A DNA stretch of 64,000 bases from Desulfobacter vibrioformis DSM 8776 (GTDB taxonomy: Bacteria; Desulfobacterota; Desulfobacteria; Desulfobacterales; Desulfobacteraceae), in assembly GCF_000745975.1 (NCBI RefSeq), contig NZ_JQKJ01000004.1, positions 124,001-188,000 on the forward strand. The letters are read 5' to 3'. Made by a program: the position numbers and the translations under genes. The stretch's first letter is position 1. The number at the start of each line of letters is the position of its first letter. The notes beneath the pieces are model-generated. The model worked only from the letters and a program-made list of their open reading frames with translations. It was not told where the DNA came from and ran no database searches. Shown here in pieces: positions 8,998 through 16,760 of this stretch.

Positions 8998-9323
8998 AAG
9001 GGGTGTCCTTTTTTTCCATCGAAGTTTGAAGGGTCAATCGTGGCAGGAACGCTTTTTTGGGTTCATTCAATACCAGAGCTTGGTTTGCATGGCAATATGA
9101 TAATTTTTATATAAACGATTGAAAGAATCGTCCATTCTTATGCCAATATACTGAATTAAAAGTGTTTATTGATGTGTTTTGATATGGGTAAAAACGCCTT
9201 GATAAAATAAAGGGCCTGTGATATTTTTCCTCATCTATATGGGAAACAAGCACATAATTTTTAGGTATGAATCACGTATTTCACGTATCAACCGTTTAGA
9301 CGGGAATTTAAGGAGGATAACCT
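8998..9323. other. Divergent intergenic region, plsB / small membrane protein
   Basis: This 326-base AT-rich gap separates two divergently read genes and must contain their promoters. I cannot assign boxes with confidence. A small perfect hairpin (ACGATT, five bases, AATCGT) lies at about 9115-9131. A strong ribosome site (AAGGAGG) at 9310-9316 belongs to the downstream gene. No other gene is seen. Confidence 0.5.
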
Positions 9324-9539
9324 ATGAAAACGTTAATTGGTGGAGCTATTGCAGTGCTTCTCGGAGTTATTGGTATGGCTGTATGGTTTACAGAGTTTTT
9401 GCAAATTATTAAAGGATGTGTCCCTGTTGTTCTTCTGGTGGCCGGCGGCTTTGCACTCTACCTTGGATTTGACGAGTTGAAAGACTCCTGGAAAAATGAC
9501 GAAGGCGTTGATGCGTCTGCCGATGCGTCTGTTGATTAA
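9324..9539 (+). CDS. Small two-helix membrane protein (71 aa), MamI-like pattern
   Basis: A strong ribosome site (AAGGAGG, 7 bases before the ATG) supports a real gene. The chain has two hydrophobic helices (residues ~4-22 and ~32-48) joined by a short turn with WFTEFLQIIKGCVPVVLL, then an acidic, Ala/Asp-rich tail. From memory the pattern TEFL, six or so residues, G, one or two residues, PV, LL resembles MamI-type magnetosome membrane proteins. No other magnetosome gene is visible here, so this is only a resemblance. It stands alone between divergent plsB and the repeat-bearing region before the NamZ-like gene. Function unknown. Confidence 0.65.
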   Translation: MKTLIGGAIAVLLGVIGMAVWFTEFLQIIKGCVPVVLLVAGGFALYLGFDELKDSWKNDEGVDASADASVD

Positions 9540-9708
9540 GACAAGACCCCAATTGCCGAACTCGAAAAAAACTGGCGGTATGAAACGCGCCAAATAGTGC
9601 CGCTTTGTCGGATTTGTCAGTCCATGGTATCTGATCATAGTATCCGGGCCATAGTATCTGAAAGATCCGTGTTCGGGCTCCTTGATAGCGTCGCGCATGC
9701 TCACTTAA

Positions 9709-9830
9709 GGTTGCCCAGATGCAAGGCGGCAGATGCAAGGCGCAGAAAAATTTGCAACCGGAGTAACCTTCTGGTTGTGAGGATTGCAAATTTTTCTGCA
9801 ACGCCGCAGATGGATGACCTATCGTTCAAA
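9709..9830. repeat. Dispersed palindromic element, copy 1
   Basis: Starts TTGCCCAGATG, contains two near-identical GGCAGATGCAAGG-type boxes and a perfect 16-base inverted repeat (9742-9757 and 9784-9799) enclosing 26 bases, and ends CGCCGCAGATGG followed by TCGTTCAAA. The outer boxes recur at 30851-30905. It lies at the 3' end of the NamZ-like gene and could end transcripts by its hairpin. The upstream 9540-9708 holds no gene I can support. Confidence 0.6.
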
Positions 9831-11013
9831 AACCATATATATAAAAATTTTGTGATTCCTGTTTAAACTGCTGCAAAGACGCTTGCCAGGTCTTTTCCAG
9901 TTCAAGGGGATCATTCCTTCCTTCAAGATTTTCGCGCAACTTCCGGCTTCCTAAAATCAGGTCCATGGGCAGGCGCTCAAATTCATATTCATAAGGCGGG
10001 GCCTTGAACTGAAACCCGTTGGGATGTGCTTTCATGATTTCCTGTAACAGAATCAGGGAATACAGATAGGGTTTGTATTTTCTCCTGTCTGTTACATGGA
10101 TGTGTACACCTTGGCATGTCTGGTTCCGCCATTTACCGGATGTGGGCTGGAAACAGACCGGCCGCAGCACAATGCCTTCAAGACGGCCTTGCACACGCTG
10201 TTTTAATGTATGAATATCCAGATAAGGCGCGCCGAACTGTTCAAAGGGCAGGGTCGTGCCCCGTCCTTCTGACAGATTGGTCCCTTCAAAGATGACCTGG
10301 CCGGGATAGACCATGGCAGAAAGCGGGGTGGGCAGATTCGGGGACGGTGGAATCCAGGTTAGTCCGGTATCCTGCCAGTACATATCCCTGGTCCATCCCT
10401 GCATGGGAATCACGGTAAGATCACAGTCGATTTTTTGGGTTGAATTGATATAGGCGGTGATTTCGCCTACGGTCATGCCGTGGCGCATGGGTATGGGGTA
10501 GCGCCCGACAAATGAAGAATAGTCCTCTTCAAGGATATTTCCCTCAATCTGTAAGCCGCCAACAGGATTGGGCCGGTCCAGAACCACCACAGATCTGCCG
10601 AGTTTTGCTGCCATTTCAAGGCAGTATGAGATGGTATATATAAAGGTATACACGCGGGTTCCCACATCCTGGATATCAATGACCAGGGTGTCTATGGGGT
10701 CAAACATGTCGGTTGTGGGAATCCTTGTTTCACTGTACAGGCTGAATACCGGTATATTCAGATCCGGGGCTCTGAAATGCCCCGATTCAATCATATTGTC
10801 CTGCTTTTCCGCAAAAAAACCGTGCTGGGGTGAAAACAGGGCGCAGATCTGCCCGGGGAAACGTTGCGCTATAACGTCTTTTGCATGTTCAAACTGACTT
10901 GTTATCGAGGCTGGATTTGCCAGAAGGCCCAGGCGCCTGCCCTTTAAACATTCTGGTCGTTTGTCCCAAAGGGTGTCCAGTCCGGTTTTAATCCGTGGTG
11001 CGTTTTTGTTCAA
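9826..11013 (-). CDS. Exo-beta-N-acetylmuramidase NamZ-like (DUF1343, GH171)
   Basis: The DUF1343 family includes Bacillus NamZ, which removes MurNAc from the non-reducing end of peptide-free glycan chains. Family landmarks are clear: GLDTLWDKR, GRRLGLLANPAS, LFSPQHGFFAE, the DIQDVGTRVYTFIYT block, DRPNPVGG, and PSPNLPTP followed by YPGQVIFEGTNLSEGRGT. The frame is open up to 11139, but the extra N-terminal residues are encoded by a dispersed repeat. TTG at 11011-11013 has GGAG seven bases upstream and gives a 395-residue protein, so I start there. No signal peptide is evident from that start. With the MurU-AmgK-like fusion 5 kb away it suggests a MurNAc salvage route. Cellular location is uncertain. 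Confidence 0.82.
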   Translation of the reverse strand: MNKNAPRIKTGLDTLWDKRPECLKGRRLGLLANPASITSQFEHAKDVIAQRFPGQICALFSPQHGFFAEKQDNMIESGHFRAPDLNIPVFSLYSETRIPTTDMFDPIDTLVIDIQDVGTRVYTFIYTISYCLEMAAKLGRSVVVLDRPNPVGGLQIEGNILEEDYSSFVGRYPIPMRHGMTVGEITAYINSTQKIDCDLTVIPMQGWTRDMYWQDTGLTWIPPSPNLPTPLSAMVYPGQVIFEGTNLSEGRGTTLPFEQFGAPYLDIHTLKQRVQGRLEGIVLRPVCFQPTSGKWRNQTCQGVHIHVTDRRKYKPYLYSLILLQEIMKAHPNGFQFKAPPYEYEFERLPMDLILGSRKLRENLEGRNDPLELEKTWQASLQQFKQESQNFYIYGF

Positions 11014-11034
11014 TGTTAGTCTCCAATACGCTTT

Positions 11035-11110
11035 GTCCACCACGAAGAACACAACGTTTTCGTACTCTAATATCTTCGTGTCCTTTGTGTCCTTCGTGGT
11101 AAAAAAGAAA
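11035..11110 (-). repeat. 9-mer palindromic repeat element, copy D (inverted)
   Basis: Read on the minus strand this is TTTACCACGAAGGACACAAAG and so on, with the middle CACGAAGATATTAGAGTAC identical to the copy at 40748-40880. It sits just upstream of the NamZ-like gene and back to back with copy A, creating a false N-terminal extension (KDTKDTK) of that reading frame. Confidence 0.75.
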
Positions 11111-11146
11111 GAATAACCATTATAATCCGTATGACCCATTCAAAAG

Positions 11147-11260
11147 TCAATGTCATAAACTTAAGCATTGAGTATTTTATTTCACCATGAAGGACATGAA
11201 GAGCATGAAGAATATATGCCGGGAAATCAATCTTCATGTCCTTCATGCTCTTCATGGTTT
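11147..11260 (+). repeat. 9-mer palindromic repeat element, copy A
   Basis: Begins TCAATGTCATAAACTTAAG and continues CATTGAGTATTTT. Then come arms made of 9-base units: three CATGAAGGA/CATGAAGAG-type units at 11185-11211 and their inverted counterparts at 11231-11257, able to form a long hairpin. Copies are at 25901-26012 and 40748-40880, with an inverted partial copy at 11035-11110. Confidence 0.85.
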
Positions 11261-11265
11261 TAATA

Positions 11266-11294
11266 TTGACAAAAATTTAAATTCTAACTAATTA
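11266..11294 (+). promoter_or_regulatory. Probable sigma-70 promoter of hisC
   Basis: TTGACA at 11266-11271, then 17 bases, then TAATTA at 11289-11294. The -35 box is perfect and the spacing ideal; the -10 box is moderate. The -35 lies right at the edge of repeat copy A. Transcription would begin about 30 bases before the hisC ATG. Confidence 0.45.
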
Positions 11295-11337
11295 ATACTG
11301 TTTTATCCAACCCGCAAAGCAATGGAGCACATTTTTC

Positions 11338-12444
11338 ATGTTGTTTTCAATCAGTGAGTCCGTAAAGGCCATAAAGCCCTATGAGGCCGGCAAACCATTA
11401 AGCGAGGTAGAGCGAGAGTATGGTATTACCAACGCGGTAAAACTTGCCTCCAATGAAAATCCTTTCGGGTTTTCACCCCAAGTGACCCAGGCTGTTTTGT
11501 CAAAATTGCCCGGGATGAACCGGTATCCTGAGCCGGTCCCTTTTACGCTAGGCCAAAAACTTGCTGAAAAACACCATGTTCAGAAGGAAAATCTGGTCAT
11601 TGGAAATGGTTCCGATGATATCATTGCCCTGCTTGCCCATGGATTTCTGGATCCCGGGCAGGAAGCAGTCATGCCGCAGCCTTCCTTTCTCATGTATGAG
11701 ATCAGTGTGAAAACCGCAAAGGGCGTTCCGGTTATGGTGCCCCTCAAGGATTTTTCCACGAACCTTGACGGGCTTGTCAAGGCAGTTACCCCCAAAACAA
11801 AACTGGTGTTTGTGACCAATCCCTTCAATCCCACCGGGGCTGTGATCACCAAGGATGAATTTTCACGGTTCGCCGATCAACTGCCGGACAACGTTCTGAT
11901 TATTGTGGATGAAGCGTATATTGAATTTGTACGCAGCGATTCGGTCTATCATTCTCTGGCTGTGCCGTTGACAGATCCAAGAATTGTAACCCTGAGAACG
12001 TTTTCCAAAGCATACGGCCTTGCCGGTTTCCGCATTGGCTACGGGGTTATGGATAAAGCTGTGGCTGAAATCTTAAACCGGATCCGTCAGCCCTTTAATG
12101 TGAACGCCCTTGCCCAGGTTGCGGCCCAGGCCGCCCTGGAAGATACGGATTTTCTGTCCAAAACCATTGCCGGCACCCACCAGGGCATTGATTTTTTAAC
12201 CCAAACACTTACAGATGCCGGTTTTGAGGTGCTGCCCACCCAGGCCAATTTTCTTATGGTGGATGTAAAGACCAGCTCCCGGGATATTTGTAAAAAACTG
12301 CTTGGCAAAGGTGTGGTGGTGCGTTCCCTGGCATCCTATGGATATGACACCTTTGTTCGCATCAATGCCGGCACGGACCAGGAAAACCAAAAGTGCGTGG
12401 ATGCGCTCATTCGTGTTGCAGGGGAATACGTTGCAGGGAAATAA
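11338..12444 (+). CDS. hisC: Histidinol-phosphate aminotransferase
   Basis: PLP enzyme of histidine synthesis that transaminates imidazole acetol phosphate with glutamate. The 368-residue chain carries the usual marks: ASNENPFGFSP near residue 38, GNGSDDIIALL, TNPFNPTGAV, the VDEAYIEF strand, and the PLP-lysine motif TFSKAYGLAGFRIGYG. ATG at 11338 has GGAG ten bases upstream. The cmk gene follows after 7 bases, so the two are probably cotranscribed. Related HisC-like enzymes also act on aromatic amino acids, which cannot be excluded, since no other his gene is in the window. Confidence 0.93.
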   Translation: MLFSISESVKAIKPYEAGKPLSEVEREYGITNAVKLASNENPFGFSPQVTQAVLSKLPGMNRYPEPVPFTLGQKLAEKHHVQKENLVIGNGSDDIIALLAHGFLDPGQEAVMPQPSFLMYEISVKTAKGVPVMVPLKDFSTNLDGLVKAVTPKTKLVFVTNPFNPTGAVITKDEFSRFADQLPDNVLIIVDEAYIEFVRSDSVYHSLAVPLTDPRIVTLRTFSKAYGLAGFRIGYGVMDKAVAEILNRIRQPFNVNALAQVAAQAALEDTDFLSKTIAGTHQGIDFLTQTLTDAGFEVLPTQANFLMVDVKTSSRDICKKLLGKGVVVRSLASYGYDTFVRINAGTDQENQKCVDALIRVAGEYVAGK

Positions 12445-12451
12445 GAAGATT

Positions 12452-13135
12452 ATGGACAGGCGTATCATTACCATTGACGGGCCGGCAGGTGCCGGTAAAA
12501 CAACGGTTTCAAAAGCCCTGGCCAGGGAACTTGGCTGTGTTTATGTGGATACCGGGGCTTTGTACAGGGCTGTTGCGTTTGAAATCAGGTGCCAACATAT
12601 TAACTGGGAAGACAGTGCCCAGCTTGAACGGTTTCTTGCCTGCCTTGATCTTGATTTTGTCATGGAAGGCCGGGAACCTGTGCTGACATCATCGGGGCGG
12701 GATATCAGCGCATATATCCGCACCCATGAAATCAGTATGCTGGCCTCTGCCACCTCTGCCGTGCCCCAGGTGCGAAAGGCATTGCTGGGTATTCAAAAAT
12801 CCATTGCCAGGGAAAGGGATGCTGTGTTCGAAGGCCGGGACATGGGCACGGCTGTTTTTCCCGACGCGTCATATAAGTTCTTCCTGGCCGCTGATGTGAA
12901 CGTGCGGGCCCGAAGACGGTTTGAGGAATCAAACGCCTCCGGGATTTCATTTGAAAAAATTCTCGAAGATATGGTCAAGCGGGATTCAGATGACACCCGA
13001 CGGGCTGTATCACCATTAAAACAGGCCCCGGATGCTGTCCTTATCGATGCCACCGCATTAGATGTTTTCCAGGTTGTGGAAAAAATGAAACGCATTATAA
13101 ACGGCGTTCAAACACGGTTTTCTGATCAGATATAA
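12452..13135 (+). CDS. cmk: Cytidylate kinase
   Basis: Phosphorylates CMP and dCMP. The N-terminus is the P-loop TIDGPAGAGKTTVSKALA, followed by YVDTGALYRAVAF and the conserved GRDMGTAVFPDA, and RRAVSPLKQAPDAV near the C-terminus. The open frame extends upstream into hisC, but the ATG at 12452, seven bases after the hisC stop with AGGGAA before it, gives the usual 227-residue protein. cmk immediately upstream of rpsA is a common bacterial order and is kept here (132-base gap). Confidence 0.95.
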   Translation: MDRRIITIDGPAGAGKTTVSKALARELGCVYVDTGALYRAVAFEIRCQHINWEDSAQLERFLACLDLDFVMEGREPVLTSSGRDISAYIRTHEISMLASATSAVPQVRKALLGIQKSIARERDAVFEGRDMGTAVFPDASYKFFLAADVNVRARRRFEESNASGISFEKILEDMVKRDSDDTRRAVSPLKQAPDAVLIDATALDVFQVVEKMKRIINGVQTRFSDQI

Positions 13136-13268
13136 CTGAAAAAGTTCGGGAATTTCTTGATTTTTCTTTTTTCCGTTGATATAAGAACCAATTGTACTCG
13201 TCTTTGCCATCTTTTCCTGTGATTTAAAGGCGGGTAACATCATCGATTAGGGGGGGGAATAAACATTA

Positions 13269-15107
13269 ATGAACAACATTGCTGAAGAAAACGAAAACCA
13301 AAACATGAATCAAGAATTAGAGATCCAAAATGAGGTAAAAGAATCCGAAATCGAACTCGCCGGAGAAGAGACCAATGAAGTAAAAGAGTCCGAAATCGAA
13401 CTCACCGGAGAAGAGACCATGGAAGAACTGCTGGACATTTACGAGTCCAGCCTCAGTAAATTTGAAGAGGGACAGGTTGTCATCGGGACAGTGATCTCCG
13501 TCGGCAGGGAAACAGTCCTTGTGGATGTGGGATACAAATCCGAAGGACAGATCTCAATTCATGAATTCATTGGTGAGGACGGCAATGTCAACGTCAAAAT
13601 CGGCGACGAATTTGAGGTGATGATTGAAGTATGGGATGAAGAGGAAGAGACCGTTCTTCTGTCCCGTGACAAAGCCAAAAAGGTTAAAGTGTGGGATGCC
13701 ATCAAGGATATCTACGACGATGACGGCACCATTGAGGGTGTTATCACCAGTCGGGTTAAAGGCGGCTTTTCCGTTGATATCGGACTGCAGGCCTTTTTGC
13801 CAGGTTCCCAGGCTGATCTGCGGCCCATCCGCAACATGGATGAAATGGTCGGCAAAACTTATACGTTTAAGATTCTTAAGTACAACAAGAAAAGAAACAA
13901 TATTGTCCTGTCACGCCGGGTACTGCTTGAAACTGAACGGGAAAAAATGCGCAGTGCCACCCTGTCTGCCATTGAAAATGACAAGGTCATGGACGGCATT
14001 GTCAAGAATATTACCGAATACGGTGTATTTGTTGATCTCGGCGGCGTTGACGGACTTCTTCATATTACTGATATTTCCTGGGGCCGGGTTAAACATCCCT
14101 CTGAACTGTTCTCCGTCGGTGATCATATCAAGGTGAAAATTCTCTCCTTTGATTTTGAGAAGGAACGGGTCTCCCTGGGCATGAAACAGCTGACACCAGA
14201 TCCCTGGACAACGGCTGCTGAAAAATATCCCATTGATTCCAAGATCAATGGCCGGGTGGTCAGCCTGACCGATTACGGGGCATTCATTGAACTTGAAGAG
14301 GGTGTTGAAGGCCTTATCCATGTCTCTGAAATGTCATGGACCCGCAAAATCCGTCATCCGTCCCAGATGGTTGCCGTTGGCGAACAGGTTGAGGCTGTTG
14401 TTCTGGACCTTAAACCTGAAAACCGCAGGATTTCTCTGGGCATCAAACAGACCGTTGAGAATCCCTGGGAAGTCATTTCCCAGAAATATCCCGTGGGCAC
14501 CATCATTGAAGGCAAAATAAAGAACATTACCGAATTCGGTCTTTTTATCGGCATTGATGATGACATTGACGGCCTGGTTCACATCTCTGATATTTCATGG
14601 ACCAAACGGATTAAGCATCCTTCTGAAATTTATAAGAAAAACGATACCATCCAGGCGGTTGTGCTTGATATTGACAAGGCCAATGAAAGATTCTCCCTGG
14701 GTATTAAGCAGACCCAGGTAGATCCCTGGGAAACAGTTGCCGAACGTTATGACGTGGGCAAGGAAATTTCCGGTGTCATCACCAACCTCACCGATTTCGG
14801 CGTGTTTGTAGAGCTTGAAGAAGGCATTGAAGGGCTGGTTCATGTATCTGAAATCAGCAAGGAAAACATCAAGAGCCCCAAAGAGCATTACCAGATCGGC
14901 GAAACCATTACTGCCAAGGTAATGAATATTAATTCCGATGAAAGACGGATCGGCCTGTCCATCAAGCGTCTGAACGAAGAAGAAGATGACAACAGATACC
15001 TTGAAGAAATTGCAAAAAGTAGCAAACCTGCTGCATCCGCATTTGGAGAGATGCTGAGAAACAACATCCAGGAAAAACTGGAAGCGGAGAAAAAAGAAAA
15101 CGAATAA
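13269..15107 (+). CDS. rpsA: 30S ribosomal protein S1
   Basis: mRNA-binding protein of the small subunit that helps start translation. The 612 residues contain six S1 RNA-binding repeats, beginning near residues 62 (GQVVIGTVISVGRETVLVDVG), 155, 240, 325, 415 and 500, several with the typical GVEGLIHVSEMSW-like ending. The N-terminal ~50 residues are an acidic extension with a duplicated 15-residue unit starting EVKESEIEL (DNA copies 13332-13376 and 13377-13421). A G-rich ribosome site lies ahead of the ATG. It follows cmk and ends at a clear terminator. The acidic leader is unusual and may vary between strains. Confidence 0.97.
   Translation: MNNIAEENENQNMNQELEIQNEVKESEIELAGEETNEVKESEIELTGEETMEELLDIYESSLSKFEEGQVVIGTVISVGRETVLVDVGYKSEGQISIHEFIGEDGNVNVKIGDEFEVMIEVWDEEEETVLLSRDKAKKVKVWDAIKDIYDDDGTIEGVITSRVKGGFSVDIGLQAFLPGSQADLRPIRNMDEMVGKTYTFKILKYNKKRNNIVLSRRVLLETEREKMRSATLSAIENDKVMDGIVKNITEYGVFVDLGGVDGLLHITDISWGRVKHPSELFSVGDHIKVKILSFDFEKERVSLGMKQLTPDPWTTAAEKYPIDSKINGRVVSLTDYGAFIELEEGVEGLIHVSEMSWTRKIRHPSQMVAVGEQVEAVVLDLKPENRRISLGIKQTVENPWEVISQKYPVGTIIEGKIKNITEFGLFIGIDDDIDGLVHISDISWTKRIKHPSEIYKKNDTIQAVVLDIDKANERFSLGIKQTQVDPWETVAERYDVGKEISGVITNLTDFGVFVELEEGIEGLVHVSEISKENIKSPKEHYQIGETITAKVMNINSDERRIGLSIKRLNEEEDDNRYLEEIAKSSKPAASAFGEMLRNNIQEKLEAEKKENE
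13332..13421 (+). repeat. 45-bp in-frame tandem duplication in rpsA
   Basis: Two adjacent 45-base copies, 13332-13376 and 13377-13421, differ at only about five positions and each encode a 15-residue acidic unit with EVKESEIEL. The reading frame is preserved. Confidence 0.9.
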
Positions 15108-15149
15108 TGCCTGTTTGACAGGCAGCAGGATTTGATTTTTTAAGTTTTC

Positions 15150-15189
15150 AAGGCCGGACTGATCCTTTACAGGACATCCGGCCTTTTTA
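15150..15189 (+). terminator. Rho-independent terminator of rpsA
   Basis: AAGGCCGGA and TCCGGCCTT (stem at 15151-15158 and 15177-15184) enclose an 18-base loop and run into a T tract. It lies 43 bases after the rpsA stop and separates rpsA from sppA. Confidence 0.85.
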
Positions 15190-15222
15190 GTTTCCAATTA
15201 TAAAATTAAGGAATAAACCCTC

Positions 15223-16125
15223 ATGTTTGCAAGACGCCATCCTTTTTTGTTTTTTCTGTGTGTTATCTGTGGCTGCTTTACCTTTGGCCTGGTTGCCGTG
15301 TCGGGTATCGCAGTTCTGGGTGCCTTTGTCGTCAACAATGAGATCAGCGGCGTCATCTCGTCCTCTCCGGGCAACATCGGCGTGGTGGAGGTGACAGGGC
15401 CTATTATATCTTCAAAGAAAATCATCCAGGATCTTAAGGCGTTCAGGGATGATGATGCCATTAAGGCGATTATTTTAAGGATTGACAGTCCCGGCGGCGG
15501 AATCGGGCCTTCCCAGGAAATCTACCGGGAACTGATCAAGACCCGCGCTGAAAAAAAAGTGATCGCTTCCATGGGGTCTGTTGCAGCATCCGGGGGGTAT
15601 TATATCGCATGTGCAGCCCAGGGTATTGTCGCAAATTCCGGCACCATCACAGGATCCGTCGGCGTCATCATGGAGTATGCCAATCTTGAACAGATCGCTA
15701 AAAAGATCGGGATCGCCCCTGTGGTAATAAAAAGCGGTGAATATAAGGACATGGGTTCCCCCATGCGGGAGCTTAAAGACAGTGAAAAACAGCTGTTTCA
15801 AAATCTTGTGGATGAACTCCACGCCCAGTTCGTGTCCGATGCGGCGATTGCCAGGAATATGGAGATCAATGTTATGGCTAAACTGGCTGACGGCAGGGTT
15901 TACACCGGACAGACCGCCATGAAACTCAATCTTGTTGATCGTATCGGCAACATGGATGATGCGGTTCAATGGGCCGGACAGATGGCCGGCATTGAAGGAG
16001 AACTGACCCTGGTTTATCCCAAAGAGGATAAAATAACGCTGTTCAAAAAACTGGCCGAAACCCTGTTCCAGGATATTAACCTTGGTACCAGGCTTTCCGG
16101 ACAGTTCAGGTATGGTTTCAATTAA
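15223..16125 (+). CDS. sppA: Signal peptide peptidase SppA, short form
   Basis: Membrane-bound serine protease that degrades released signal peptides. Residues ~8-40 are a hydrophobic anchor. The catalytic fold shows IDSPGGGIGPSQEIY, the nucleophile region SMGSVAASGGYYIACAA, GSVGVIMEYANL, and the general-base lysine in SGEYKDMGSPMR, followed by DGRVYTGQTA. At 300 residues it is the single-domain form as in Bacillus, not the double-length enzyme of E. coli. It has its own position between the rpsA terminator and the convergent yciO-like gene. Confidence 0.93.
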   Translation: MFARRHPFLFFLCVICGCFTFGLVAVSGIAVLGAFVVNNEISGVISSSPGNIGVVEVTGPIISSKKIIQDLKAFRDDDAIKAIILRIDSPGGGIGPSQEIYRELIKTRAEKKVIASMGSVAASGGYYIACAAQGIVANSGTITGSVGVIMEYANLEQIAKKIGIAPVVIKSGEYKDMGSPMRELKDSEKQLFQNLVDELHAQFVSDAAIARNMEINVMAKLADGRVYTGQTAMKLNLVDRIGNMDDAVQWAGQMAGIEGELTLVYPKEDKITLFKKLAETLFQDINLGTRLSGQFRYGFN

Positions 16126-16133
16126 GTTGTGAT

Positions 16134-16742
16134 CTACTCAAAAATGTCAACCTCCCCTGCACCATACCGGATCACCTCGGGTTCATCCTCAACCAGGGAA
16201 ATCACGGAAGACGGGGTGTTGGGCACAGGGCCGCCATCCAGAACCATGTCCAGCCTTGCATCGAAATAATCATGGAGCAGGGATGCATCTTCAAATACGT
16301 CACCGTTGGGATTCGTGGCCGAGGTTGAAATAATGGGATTTCCCAGTTCCCGGGCAAGGCTTATGGCGATCTGATTGGCCGGGACCCTGATACCTGCGGT
16401 TTTTCTTTTGGTCAGCATAATCTTGGGCACCATTTTTGATCCGGGCAGAATAAAGGTATAAGGACCCGGCAGCAAGCGTTTCATGTGGCGGTAGGCCATA
16501 TTGGATACCTTGGCATACTGGGAGATATCTTTCAGGTCCGGACAGATGAAGCTGAAAGGCTTGGTTTTATCCCGCTGTTTGATCTGATATATCTGTTCAA
16601 TGGCTTTTTTATTCATGATATCGCAGCCGATACCGTAAAAGGTGTCTGTGGGATAGGCAATGATACCGCCTTTCTTGAGACAGGCCACAGCCATGGATAT
16701 GATTCGTGCCTGGGGGGTATGGGGATTAACATTATATAACAT
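16134..16742 (-). CDS. Sua5/YciO/YrdC family protein, YciO-like
   Basis: This fold binds double-stranded RNA; YrdC/Sua5 members make threonylcarbamoyl-AMP for tRNA t6A37. The 202 residues begin like YciO (NVNPHTPQARII) and contain GGIIAYPTDTFYGIGCD, IKQRDKTKPFSF, LLPGPYTFIL, TAGIRVPANQIA and PIISTSATNPNG. The KRDKTKP nucleotide-binding block is intact, so threonylcarbamoyl-AMP synthesis is plausible, but the overall match is to YciO. GGAGG precedes the ATG by six bases. It converges with sppA (8-base gap) and lies 18 bases downstream of pfkA on the same strand. MtaB, encoded at 26014, uses t6A as substrate. Confidence 0.88.
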   Translation of the reverse strand: MLYNVNPHTPQARIISMAVACLKKGGIIAYPTDTFYGIGCDIMNKKAIEQIYQIKQRDKTKPFSFICPDLKDISQYAKVSNMAYRHMKRLLPGPYTFILPGSKMVPKIMLTKRKTAGIRVPANQIAISLARELGNPIISTSATNPNGDVFEDASLLHDYFDARLDMVLDGGPVPNTPSSVISLVEDEPEVIRYGAGEVDIFE

Positions 16743-16760
16743 ATGTGCCTCCTGAAATAT

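Noticed and set aside
9409-9801. Minus-strand 130-codon frame between the 71-aa gene and the NamZ-like gene
   Set aside because: It overlaps the convincing 71-aa gene and is made largely from the palindromic repeat at 9709-9830.
11014-11139. N-terminal extension of the NamZ-like frame
   Set aside because: It is encoded by repeat copy D (KDTKDTK). A TTG with a ribosome site at 11013 fits the family start.
11147-11260. Possible short CRISPR-like array of CATGAAG units
   Set aside because: Units are contiguous without spacers and pair with an inverse arm, so it is a palindromic element, not a CRISPR array.
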